NCBI GenBank assembly: GCA_022360375.1
Contig: JAKSCW010000018.1
Location: forward strand, 1 to 9,342
Length of the DNA stretch: 9,342 nucleotides
Source: Balneolales bacterium
GTDB lineage: Bacteria; Bacteroidota; Rhodothermia; Balneolales; Balneolaceae
Direction: 5' to 3'
In this document: positions 1 through 7,553 of the stretch, piece by piece
How the letters are laid out: each line of letters opens with the position of its first letter
How positions within the stretch are numbered: position 1 is the first letter of the stretch
Notes under the pieces: model-generated
The model's database searches: none
What the model was told of the DNA's origin: nothing
The model's input: only the letters and a program-made list of their open reading frames with translations
Translations under genes and position numbers: made by a program

Positions 1-1308
1 AACTTTGCTATTACAGACATGATTGAACCGGGTTCTACCTTCAAGTTGGTAACAGCCATTGCTGCGGTGGAACAAGACAAAGTGGATTTTGAGGAAATCT
101 TCGAAACACCCGAAAATGGTGAAGTCATAATCCACGGGCTGCCCCTTCGTGATCACGATCCGCTTGGGAACATGAATTTTCAGCAGGTAATCCAGAAATC
201 GTCGAACGTGGCTACGGCTGAGATCGCGATGCGCCTCGATAACAACAAATTTTATCAATATGCGCGGAATATGGGCTTCGGCACCCCGACTTATGTAGAC
301 ATTTTCGGGGAAGAAAGTGGCCGGATGGCAAAACCCTACGAATGGAGCTTAGTGAGTTTGCCCTGGATGTCGCATGGATATGAACTACTCACCACCCCCA
401 TTCAAATCGCGCAAGCCTACAGTGCATTCGCCAACGAAGGAAAACTGATGCGGCCATACATTGTGGATCGAATCGAGGATTCAAACGGAAACATGGTGCT
501 GGAACACGAACCGTTGGAGATCAGACAAATTGCGAAAGAAAAAACAATCGAAAAGCTGATGCCGATTTTTGAGTCGGTAGTTTCAGATTCTGGCACCGGG
601 GACTACGCAATGGTGAACGGGCTTCGAATTGCCGGTAAAACCGGAACTGCAAAAAAAGTGGTCGATGGTCGCTACACCAATCGATATCGTGGTTCTTTTG
701 CTGGTTTCTTCCCGGTGGAAGATCCAAAATACGTGATCTATATCCTGCTGGATGAACCCAAAACCAGCGGGTACGGAGGATATACCGCCGGGCCGATCTT
801 TAAACAAATTGCACTCCGGATTTCCGGATTAGATAATGATCTGCAACAACAAATGATCGCCCAAAATGATCTGCATTCCGATTCATTAGTTGTTCCACAC
901 ATAAAAGGTCTCCAGGAAAACTATGCAAAGCATATTCTCGAAGAGCTTGGTTTCGCATTCAGCACCCAGGGAATCGGAGGTTTTGTTGCTGACCAGGTTC
1001 CGGCCGCTGGAACTGAACTTAACCCGGGACAAGAAATTTCTCTCATTCTTTCGGAAACCAATATTCCAATTGATAGTGCAAGCGTTAGAGAGGGCTTTGC
1101 CACCATCCCCGAATTGAGTGGGATGAATATGCGAAATGCAACCAACCTGCTGATGGAGCGAGGTTTTGAGGTAGAAAGAATTGGTTCAGGAACCGTATTC
1201 GCACAATTCCCCCGTGCTAATGAGCTAATGAGACAGGGAGGGAAAGTAACCATTCGCGGCCGGGCCCGATCACTGGAAACTGTAACCTTAGCATCAAGCA
1301 ACCAATAA
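1..1308 (+). CDS. ftsI: FtsI/PBP3 septal peptidoglycan transpeptidase, C-terminal part with PASTA domains (5' truncated by window)
   Basis: Class B penicillin-binding protein that cross-links septal peptidoglycan as the partner of FtsW; it acts on the outer face of the inner membrane. The frame is open from base 1, so the cytoplasmic tail, membrane anchor and pedestal domain lie upstream. The 435 visible codons begin just before the active site. The transpeptidase triad is intact: STFK with nucleophile Ser at visible residue 12 (34-36), SSN (199-207) and KTG (637-645, followed by Thr). Two PASTA-type repeats follow, at about 886-1065 (VPHIKGL start, QVPAAG core) and about 1096-1257 (IPELSG start, degenerate core with no PxxG). 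PASTA domains at the end of a class B PBP also occur in SpoVD-like proteins, but the dcw position next to murE favours FtsI. The stop is TAA, 1 nt before the murE start. Confidence 0.95.
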   Translation, partial: NFAITDMIEPGSTFKLVTAIAAVEQDKVDFEEIFETPENGEVIIHGLPLRDHDPLGNMNFQQVIQKSSNVATAEIAMRLDNNKFYQYARNMGFGTPTYVDIFGEESGRMAKPYEWSLVSLPWMSHGYELLTTPIQIAQAYSAFANEGKLMRPYIVDRIEDSNGNMVLEHEPLEIRQIAKEKTIEKLMPIFESVVSDSGTGDYAMVNGLRIAGKTGTAKKVVDGRYTNRYRGSFAGFFPVEDPKYVIYILLDEPKTSGYGGYTAGPIFKQIALRISGLDNDLQQQMIAQNDLHSDSLVVPHIKGLQENYAKHILEELGFAFSTQGIGGFVADQVPAAGTELNPGQEISLILSETNIPIDSASVREGFATIPELSGMNMRNATNLLMERGFEVERIGSGTVFAQFPRANELMRQGGKVTIRGRARSLETVTLASSNQ

Positions 1309-1309
1309 A

Positions 1310-2773
1310 TTGAAATTAACTGAACTCATAGAACTGATTAATCCACTGGATGCTACCAACCAAAAACTGGAGCTGCAGTTAGATCATATTGTACAGGATT
1401 CGCGAGAGGTGAAAGAGGGTTCGGTATTTATCGCAATTCGTGGCAACGAAGTAGACGGACACATGTTCCTGGAAGATGCTATGGCCCGTGGTGCCAAAGT
1501 ACTTATTTGTGAAGAATCGTTCTACACCGAAGAAAGTGGCATTTCTGTAATTGAAGTTGAAAACACCCGGGATATTTTGGGAAAGCTGGCACAAGAATTT
1601 GCTGGAAACCCGGCACAAAAACTTCGAATCATAGGAATTACGGGCACAAATGGAAAAACCACCACCGCCACGCTGGTGTATCAGGTAATGTGTAAGTTGG
1701 GAAGAAAAGCTTCCCTGCTTGGAACGGTTTCGAAACGAATTCTGCAAGAAGAAATCGAAAGCTCCCTGACTACTTCCGATCCCATTGAACTGGCGAAAGA
1801 CATGAAAATGATGGTGGAAGCCGGTTCTGAATTTTTAGTGATGGAAGTTTCATCCCATGCATTAGATCAGGGAAGGGTTTCCGGTTTCGATTTTGAAGTG
1901 GCTGCATTTACAAATCTGAGTCACGACCACCTGGATTATCACAGTACGATGGAGGAATACGCCAAAGCAAAGAAAATACTCTTCGATCTGCTACCCCCTG
2001 CTTCAGCCGCTATCGTAAATGTGGATGACCATTACGGAAATTTCATGATTACTGACTGCCTGGCGGGTGTTAATCAATTCAGTTTTAAGAACGATCGAAA
2101 TCATATCCTTTCGAACACTTCGAATGGATTAAGTCTTGTTGTAGACGGAGTAAACATCCAAAGTCCACTGGTTGGAGATTTTAATGCCTATAACGTGGCG
2201 GAAGCATTCCTGATTTGTAAAGCGGTAGGCATTCCTGCTCTTGAGGTTGCTAAAGCCCTTCAAAATTCGAGTGGAGCTTCCGGTAGAATGGAAACCGTAG
2301 TAGTAGAAGGAGATAATCTGCCCATTGCTATTATAGATTATTCCCATACCCCCGATTCTCTTCAAAATGCGTTGTCTACCCTGGCACGATTGAAAGAAAA
2401 GGATCAAGAACTGATTTGCGTATTTGGTGCAGGAGGAGATCGTGACCCGACCAAACGGCCTATGATGGCAAAAGCTGCCGAAAAGTATTCGGATAAGATT
2501 TACGTAACCAGCGATAATCCCCGCTTTGAAGACCCAAACCTGATTATCGCGGATGTAATGAAAGGATTTGCTTCAGCAGAAAATGTAATTGAACTGGAAG
2601 ATCGCCGGAAAGCCATTTGTGCAGCAATCACTAACGCCAATTCCGGGGATATCATCCTGATTGCCGGCAAAGGTCATGAAGATTACCAGGATATTCGGGG
2701 TACCAAGCACCCATTTGATGACTACAAAATAGCTGAAGAAGCACTAACTCAAAAACTCGGGGAGGAAGATTAA
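1310..2773 (+). CDS. murE: UDP-MurNAc-L-Ala-D-Glu:meso-diaminopimelate ligase MurE
   Basis: Cytoplasmic ATP-dependent Mur ligase adding the third stem-peptide residue. It is 487 aa, close to the family's usual length. The N-terminal domain has the UDP-binding DSR motif (about residues 29-31). The ATP P-loop GTNGKTTT is at residues 112-119 (Lys116), SSHAL and SHDHLDYH follow in the central domain, and Lys221 (Y-x-x-x-K context) matches the carbamylated lysine of the family. DNPR at residues 402-405 (2513-2524) is the signature of meso-DAP-specific enzymes; L-Lys enzymes have a different residue after DNP. The start is TTG at 1310: an in-frame stop lies at 1289, no ATG or GTG occurs between them, and the first internal ATG would delete the DSR region. 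No Shine-Dalgarno is seen; the start lies 1 nt after the ftsI stop, suggesting reinitiation. murF does not follow, so the next ligase must be encoded elsewhere. Confidence 0.97.
   Translation: MKLTELIELINPLDATNQKLELQLDHIVQDSREVKEGSVFIAIRGNEVDGHMFLEDAMARGAKVLICEESFYTEESGISVIEVENTRDILGKLAQEFAGNPAQKLRIIGITGTNGKTTTATLVYQVMCKLGRKASLLGTVSKRILQEEIESSLTTSDPIELAKDMKMMVEAGSEFLVMEVSSHALDQGRVSGFDFEVAAFTNLSHDHLDYHSTMEEYAKAKKILFDLLPPASAAIVNVDDHYGNFMITDCLAGVNQFSFKNDRNHILSNTSNGLSLVVDGVNIQSPLVGDFNAYNVAEAFLICKAVGIPALEVAKALQNSSGASGRMETVVVEGDNLPIAIIDYSHTPDSLQNALSTLARLKEKDQELICVFGAGGDRDPTKRPMMAKAAEKYSDKIYVTSDNPRFEDPNLIIADVMKGFASAENVIELEDRRKAICAAITNANSGDIILIAGKGHEDYQDIRGTKHPFDDYKIAEEALTQKLGEED
2759..2766 (+). promoter_or_regulatory. 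strong Shine-Dalgarno for mraY
   Basis: GGGGAGGA lies inside the end of murE, six bases before the mraY ATG at 2773. It contains a long match to the anti-Shine-Dalgarno consensus at good spacing and supports that start. Most other starts in this window have no comparable sequence. Confidence 0.75.
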
Positions 2774-3909
2774 TGCTGTACGAACTCTTCGATTGGCTGG
2801 AACGGACCTATGAATTCCCAGGCGCCACTGCTATGGCCTTTATTTCCACACGAACGGCCCTGGCTGCGGTATTCTCATTGCTGATCAGTCTTTTCATTGG
2901 GCGAAGAATCATAAAGTGGCTGGCCAAAATGCAACTGAAGGAAGTAATTCGTGAAGATATCGGGTTAGATCACCATTCTTCTAAAGCAGGTACTCCCTCT
3001 ATGGGGGGGGTAATTATCCTGTTGGCAACGTTAATCCCAACCATGCTTTTTGTGCGTTTAGATAGTATTTATGGCTGGTTGATCTTTTTTGTGATGCTTT
3101 CTCTTGGAATTGTTGGCTTCATCGATGACTACATCAAAGTAGTGAAGAAAGATAAAAGCGGCCTGGCTGGTCGCTTTAAAATCGCCGGACAAGTAACCAT
3201 CGGTTTAGTGTTGGGAAGTGTACTCTATTTCCACCCTGAATTTGAACTGTTCAATACACTTTCTACTGTTCCATTTGCTGCAGATTTAAACGTAGACTAT
3301 GCCTTTTTCGGTGAACAGTGGGGATGGGTAATTTATTTACCCGTAGCAGTATTTGTGATTACCGCGGTAAGCAACGCAACAAACCTGACTGATGGATTAG
3401 ATGGCCTGGCGGCTGGAATCTCCGCCATTTGCGGATTTGTATTTGCCATCTTCGCCTACGTTTCCGGGCGAGTTGATTTCTCCGGGTTCCTTGACATTAT
3501 GTACCTGCCCGGGGCTGGTGAACTTACCATTTTCTGTGCGGCTTTAATCGGTGCTTGTATGGGGTTCTTGTGGTACAACACTAATCCCGCTTCTGTATTC
3601 ATGGGCGATACCGGTTCTCTTGCGCTCGGCGGAGCTTTTGGGGCTTTAGCACTTATGCTTCACAAAGAATTATTGCTCCCATTCATCTGTGGTGTCTTCT
3701 TTTTCGAAACACTTTCAGTGATTATTCAAACCACCTACTTCCGCTACACAAAAAGAAAGTACGGGGAAGGCAGGCGCGTGTTCTTAATGGCTCCCATTCA
3801 TCATCATTTCGAAAAGAAAGGCTGGAGTGAACAAAAGATTGTGGTTCGCTTCTGGATTATTACTGTTCTGCTTGGGCTAATCAGTTTACTAACGCTAAAA
3901 ATCAGATGA
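2773..3909 (+). CDS. mraY: Phospho-MurNAc-pentapeptide translocase MraY
   Basis: Polytopic inner-membrane enzyme that transfers phospho-MurNAc-pentapeptide from UDP to undecaprenyl phosphate, giving lipid I. It is 378 aa, slightly longer than the roughly 360 aa of E. coli MraY, with about ten hydrophobic segments. Family motifs visible: SKAGTPSMGG near the N-terminus, the DD pair (Asp118-Asp119) in FIDDYIK, NATNLTDGLDG at residues 201-211, FMGDTG with the probable catalytic Asp279, and the APIHHHFE loop with His343-345. The extracytoplasmic stretch between about residues 154 and 182 looks longer than in E. coli and probably accounts for the extra length. The ATG at 2773 shares one base with the murE stop (TAATG) and has a strong ribosome-binding site. 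Codons for MGG create a run of eight G at 3003-3010. Confidence 0.97.
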   Translation: MLYELFDWLERTYEFPGATAMAFISTRTALAAVFSLLISLFIGRRIIKWLAKMQLKEVIREDIGLDHHSSKAGTPSMGGVIILLATLIPTMLFVRLDSIYGWLIFFVMLSLGIVGFIDDYIKVVKKDKSGLAGRFKIAGQVTIGLVLGSVLYFHPEFELFNTLSTVPFAADLNVDYAFFGEQWGWVIYLPVAVFVITAVSNATNLTDGLDGLAAGISAICGFVFAIFAYVSGRVDFSGFLDIMYLPGAGELTIFCAALIGACMGFLWYNTNPASVFMGDTGSLALGGAFGALALMLHKELLLPFICGVFFFETLSVIIQTTYFRYTKRKYGEGRRVFLMAPIHHHFEKKGWSEQKIVVRFWIITVLLGLISLLTLKIR

Positions 3910-5258
3910 GAGAAGTCACAGGTACACATATCGTTGTGATTGGCGCCGCTAAAAGTGGACTTGCAGCAGCTCAACTCCTTCATCGTAAGGGAGCAGAGGT
4001 TTTTGTTTCTGATTCTGGCACAATCCCGAAACAGGATAAACGTATTCTGGAACAAGCAAACATCCGGTTCGAAGAAAAAGGGCATACGGATACAGCTCAA
4101 CAAGCTGAATTTGCGGTGGTGAGTCCCGGTGTACCCACTGAAGCACCAATAGTTCAACATTATCTGAATTCCGGAAAAGAAGTATACTCCGAAATTGAAG
4201 TGGCAGGCTGGTTTACTTCAAACCCAATAATAGCCATTACCGGGAGTAATGGAAAAACTACCGTGACTTCCTGGTTGGCAGACATTTGGCGAACAGCAAG
4301 CGTGGATTTTTCAGTGGCTGGAAACATTGGTGTGGCCTTCTCTGATAAAGCAGATGCCCGTGGAGTGCATATCCTGGAAGTGAGCAGTTTCCAGCTTGAT
4401 CATATCAAAGACTTTCAACCAATGGTGAGTGTGATTCTGAACATCACTCCTGATCACCTGAATCGCTATAACAACGACTTTAACCGGTACGCAGCAGCAA
4501 AATTTAGAATTACAGAAAACCAGACGGCAAATAACTGGTTCATTTACAATTACGACGACCCGACGATTAAAAAACACGTCGAAGAATTAGCAAAGAAAAA
4601 AAGTCACCCGAGGTTCTGGGGGTTTTCCAGCAGTACCGAAGTCCCAGAGGGTGCATTTATAAAAAACGATCACATCATCTTCAGATTTAATAACCAGGAC
4701 GAAACCCTAATGCCAGTACATGATATAGGCTTAAACGGCCAACATAACCTTCAAAATGGACTAGCAGCTGCTCTTGCAGCGAGAGCATCAGAAATCAAAA
4801 ACGAAGCCATACGGGAGAGCTTACGTTCTTTTACCGGTGTTGAGCATCGCTTGGAACTGGTGCGAAAAGTAGATGGAGTCAAATACATCAACGATAGCAA
4901 AGCAACTAACGTGAACGCAGTTTGGTTTGCCTTAGATAGCTACAATGTGCCTGTTACACTGATTTTAGGTGGACGGGATAAAGGCAACGACTACACGGAG
5001 CTTAAAGACCAGATCCGGGAAAAAGTACATACTATTATCGCTATTGGTGAGTCAAAGAACCGGGTTGAAGAACAACTTGGAGGCTCCTCTCCCCATTTCG
5101 AGAAAGCTGAAACAATGCGGGATGCCGTGCGGAGTGCCAACAGGGGCGCTAAACGCGGCGAAATTGTTCTGCTAAGCCCGGCCTGTTCTTCCTTCGACAT
5201 GTTCGAAAGCTTTGAACACCGCGGAAAAGTATTCAAAGAGGAAGTATATAAGCTCTGA
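3906..5258 (+). CDS. murD: UDP-MurNAc-L-alanine:D-glutamate ligase MurD
   Basis: Cytoplasmic ATP-dependent Mur ligase adding D-Glu to UDP-MurNAc-L-Ala. It is 450 aa, normal for the family. The N-terminal Rossmann-like UDP-binding domain starts IVVIGAAKSGLA. The P-loop GSNGKTT is at residues 113-119 (Lys117), followed by EVSSFQLD and NITPDHLNRY. Lys199 in YAAAKFR matches the carbamylated lysine of MurD. The C-terminal domain has KYINDSKATN (residues 326-335), LGGRDKG and LSPACSSFDMF, which together distinguish MurD from MurC, MurE and MurF. The ATG overlaps the mraY stop in a 4-nt ATGA arrangement, with no clear Shine-Dalgarno upstream, so translation is probably coupled to mraY. Nothing looks truncated or replaced. 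Confidence 0.97.
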   Translation: MREVTGTHIVVIGAAKSGLAAAQLLHRKGAEVFVSDSGTIPKQDKRILEQANIRFEEKGHTDTAQQAEFAVVSPGVPTEAPIVQHYLNSGKEVYSEIEVAGWFTSNPIIAITGSNGKTTVTSWLADIWRTASVDFSVAGNIGVAFSDKADARGVHILEVSSFQLDHIKDFQPMVSVILNITPDHLNRYNNDFNRYAAAKFRITENQTANNWFIYNYDDPTIKKHVEELAKKKSHPRFWGFSSSTEVPEGAFIKNDHIIFRFNNQDETLMPVHDIGLNGQHNLQNGLAAALAARASEIKNEAIRESLRSFTGVEHRLELVRKVDGVKYINDSKATNVNAVWFALDSYNVPVTLILGGRDKGNDYTELKDQIREKVHTIIAIGESKNRVEEQLGGSSPHFEKAETMRDAVRSANRGAKRGEIVLLSPACSSFDMFESFEHRGKVFKEEVYKL

Positions 5259-5260
5259 TA

Positions 5261-6451
5261 TTGATTTACACCAGTCCACATAGCAATCTTTCAACCGTAC
5301 TCGGTACAAGCCCTGAGGATATCGATCAGGGCAAGCAGGGAAGCGACCGGGTACTTTTGATGGCCATCATCATGCTAATGATGTTTGGCGTACTGGCTGT
5401 GTATTCTTCCATTGCATTTTTTGCGGCTTCCCATAATACCTCTGCATTTGCTTTGGTAACCGGTCATTTGGTGAAGCTGGCCATCTCTTTCTTTGTGATG
5501 TTGATTGTATCAAAGGTTAACTACCATACACTCGCAAAATTCAGTCATCTTGGTATGGTGGTGAGTTTACTGCTCCTGGTTGCAGTACTCATCTTCGGTA
5601 CAGAACAATTCGGGGCCAGGCGCTGGCTGAATATAGGTGGATTCAGTTTCCAGCCTTCTACTTTTGCAACAGTAGCTTTGCTTCTTCATGTAAGTGTGCT
5701 CCTTTCTGAAAAACAAGAGTACGTAAAGGATTTCAGAAAATCGTTTGTACCTATTATGTTTTGGGTAACCATCACGTGTGGATTAATTGGTATTGAAGAT
5801 TTTAGCAGCGCGGGGATTTTAATGGGAATTTGCCTCGTGATGATGTTTATCGGGCGTGTAAGTACAATCCAGATGGGTTCAATGATTGCAATAGCTGTGT
5901 TAGGTGGAATGTTATTGCTGAATCAATCAGAAAATCGCCAGGCACGAATTGAGCAATACGTTCAGCAAATCAAGAATATTGAAACCCAGGAGTTCTTAAC
6001 CGGAAGCGGGTACCAGGCTCAGCAAGCGCATATTGCGATCGCGAAAGGTGAACTATTCGGAGTTGGAATAGGGAAAAGCACCCAGCGTGACTTCCTTCCT
6101 GCTCCTTACAACGATTTTATTTTTGCCATCATCGCAGAGGAATACGGCATTATAGGTGCGATGAGTTTGATTTTTATTTTCAGCCTGATTCTGATTCGGG
6201 GAATTGTATTTATTGCCCGTAAAGCAGAAGATACACTCGGCTCGTTGCTGGCTGTTGGGTGCACACTCACCATTGTGTTGTACGGATTTGTGAATGCGAG
6301 TGTAGCCAGTGGATTACTTCCTGTAACAGGTCTTCCTATGCCATTTGTAAGCTATGGAGGAACCAACATGATGTTTGCCGGATTAATGGTGGGCATTCTT
6401 CTGAACATCTCGAAACATGCCAGAGACCGGAGGAATGTATTCTATGCCTAG
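5261..6451 (+). CDS. ftsW: FtsW, SEDS-family septal peptidoglycan glycosyltransferase
   Basis: Integral membrane polymerase that builds septal glycan from lipid II together with FtsI. It is 396 aa: a cytoplasmic tail of about 30 residues, then about ten membrane segments (first at about residues 31-53). SEDS hallmarks: GARRWLNIGG with FQPS following, FLPAPYNDFIFAIIAEE carrying Asp285 at the position of the catalytic Asp of FtsW/RodA, and GLLPVTGLPMPFVSYGG near the end. FtsW rather than RodA is chosen from the dcw position between murD and murG. The start is TTG at 5261: an in-frame stop lies at 5249, and the first ATG falls inside the first membrane helix. A GAGGAAG at 5238-5244 is too far away (16 nt) to be convincing, so coupling to murD is likely. 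Oddities: Thr134 and Thr137 replace Glu and Lys of the usual QPSExxK, and Glu179 replaces the proline usual before D-x-G/S-T. Confidence 0.94.
   Translation: MIYTSPHSNLSTVLGTSPEDIDQGKQGSDRVLLMAIIMLMMFGVLAVYSSIAFFAASHNTSAFALVTGHLVKLAISFFVMLIVSKVNYHTLAKFSHLGMVVSLLLLVAVLIFGTEQFGARRWLNIGGFSFQPSTFATVALLLHVSVLLSEKQEYVKDFRKSFVPIMFWVTITCGLIGIEDFSSAGILMGICLVMMFIGRVSTIQMGSMIAIAVLGGMLLLNQSENRQARIEQYVQQIKNIETQEFLTGSGYQAQQAHIAIAKGELFGVGIGKSTQRDFLPAPYNDFIFAIIAEEYGIIGAMSLIFIFSLILIRGIVFIARKAEDTLGSLLAVGCTLTIVLYGFVNASVASGLLPVTGLPMPFVSYGGTNMMFAGLMVGILLNISKHARDRRNVFYA
6429..6434 (+). promoter_or_regulatory. Shine-Dalgarno deciding the murG start
   Basis: GGAGGA ends nine bases before the ATG at 6444. The other in-frame ATGs, at 6417 (upstream of the site) and 6435 (immediately against it), are badly placed. 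The site lies within the last codons of ftsW. Confidence 0.7.
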
Positions 6452-7553
6452 TCCAAGAATTTTAATAGCAGCCGGAGGAACCGGAGGTCATGTGTATCCG
6501 GCCATCGCAATTGCTGATGCTATTAAAGCTGAACAGACGGAATCTGAAGTATTATTTGTGGGAACGAAAAATCATATGGAATGGAAGGCCGTTCCCAAAG
6601 CCGGTTATGAAATTGTGAATGTGTGGATCAGCGGATTCCACCGCCGGTTAACTGCCAAAAACCTGATGTTCCCTATCAAGCTTGTTACCGCGTTAACACA
6701 AAGTTTTTCCATTATTGGGAAGTTCAAGCCAAACGTGGTTGTTTCCTGTGGTGGGTACGTGGCCGGCCCTGTAGGTTGGGTTGCGGGTAAAAGAAACATT
6801 CCGGTGGTCATTCAGGAGCAAAATAGTTTCCCCGGAGTTACCAACCGATTGTTGGCAAAATTCGCGAAAAAGATTTTTACCGCTTTTAAAGAAGCAGAAA
6901 AATATCTGCCGAATTCAAAGATTCAGATTACAGGAAATCCCACCCGAAGCACACTGGCCCTGGTTGAAAAGGAAGTGGGTTTGAAGGCATTCGGATTTGA
7001 GGGCTCTAAGCCTGTCCTCTTAGTAATGGGGGGCAGCGGTGGCGCTCTTTCTATTAATGAGGCAATGAAAGCCAATATCGAGAAACTCCATAACGAACTC
7101 GGCTTACAGGTAATATGGCAATGTGGTTCTAAGTACCATGATGCTTTGAAAAAAGAAATCGATCAGGAAGCCTATTCAAATCTTCGGTTAACTGCTTTCA
7201 TCGATAGCATGCCCGAAGCTTACGCAGCCGCAGATTTAGTGGTGAGTCGTGCGGGAGCCAGTTCCTGCTCAGAGTTCATGACCATAGGTATGCCGAGTGT
7301 ATTAATTCCTTCCCCACATGTGGCCGGTGATCACCAGACACAAAATGCACAGGCGATGGTGGATGCCGGTGCCTCAAAATTGCTTAAAGATGCTGAAGCC
7401 AAAACTTCACTAATCGCTGTGGTGAAAGAATTGATTAACAGCAAACAGAAACTAAATGCAATGGGTGAAGCCGCTACAAAGCTGGCCAAACCAGATGCAG
7501 CCAAAACTATTGCCCAGGAAATTTTAAAAATCGCAGAATCCCGCTTGAATTGA
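6444..7553 (+). CDS. murG: UDP-GlcNAc:lipid I N-acetylglucosaminyltransferase MurG
   Basis: Peripheral membrane GT-B glycosyltransferase on the cytoplasmic face that converts lipid I to lipid II, the substrate of FtsW. From the chosen start it is 369 aa (E. coli about 355). The first glycine-rich loop GGTGGHVYP begins at residue 11, then SCGGYVAGP, QEQNSFPGVTNR, a second glycine loop GGSGGA (residues 196-201), and the UDP-GlcNAc-binding region RAGASSCSEF (Arg269, Glu277) followed by GDHQTQNA. I chose ATG 6444 over 6417 and 6435 because GGAGGA sits 9 nt upstream and because the family normally has about ten residues before the first glycine loop. This start gives an 8-nt overlap with ftsW; the longer form would add nine residues (MPETGGMYS). 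Confidence 0.96.
   Translation: MPSPRILIAAGGTGGHVYPAIAIADAIKAEQTESEVLFVGTKNHMEWKAVPKAGYEIVNVWISGFHRRLTAKNLMFPIKLVTALTQSFSIIGKFKPNVVVSCGGYVAGPVGWVAGKRNIPVVIQEQNSFPGVTNRLLAKFAKKIFTAFKEAEKYLPNSKIQITGNPTRSTLALVEKEVGLKAFGFEGSKPVLLVMGGSGGALSINEAMKANIEKLHNELGLQVIWQCGSKYHDALKKEIDQEAYSNLRLTAFIDSMPEAYAAADLVVSRAGASSCSEFMTIGMPSVLIPSPHVAGDHQTQNAQAMVDAGASKLLKDAEAKTSLIAVVKELINSKQKLNAMGEAATKLAKPDAAKTIAQEILKIAESRLN

Noticed and set aside
921..1301. Reverse-strand open frame opposite the PASTA region of ftsI, and a + strand frame at 923-1117
   Set aside because: Both overlap the conserved PASTA repeats in the real frame and their translations resemble no family; shadows.
1379..1747. Reverse-strand open frame opposite the murE N-terminal region
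   Set aside because: Low-complexity translation with no domain, fully covered by murE.
3003..3010. G8 tract as a phase-variation switch
   Set aside because: Switching off mraY would be lethal, and the tract encodes a conserved MGG; kept only as a sequence-quality note.
6417..6443. Upstream ATG giving murG nine more residues
   Set aside because: No ribosome-binding site precedes it, it lengthens the overlap with ftsW, and the extra residues precede a start that already has the usual distance to the first glycine loop.
6259..6465. + strand frame across the ftsW 3' end and the murG start
   Set aside because: Overlaps two recognised genes in other frames; its Cys/His-rich look comes from the ftsW codons read out of frame.
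6472..6487. Shine-Dalgarno-like CCGGAGG copies within murG
   Set aside because: They encode the conserved Gly-rich loop GGTGGH and no in-frame start with a plausible product follows; coding constraint explains them.
7550..7552. TTG just before the murC ATG as an alternative start
   Set aside because: The adjacent ATG in a TGATG overlap is the simpler choice; the difference is a single residue.
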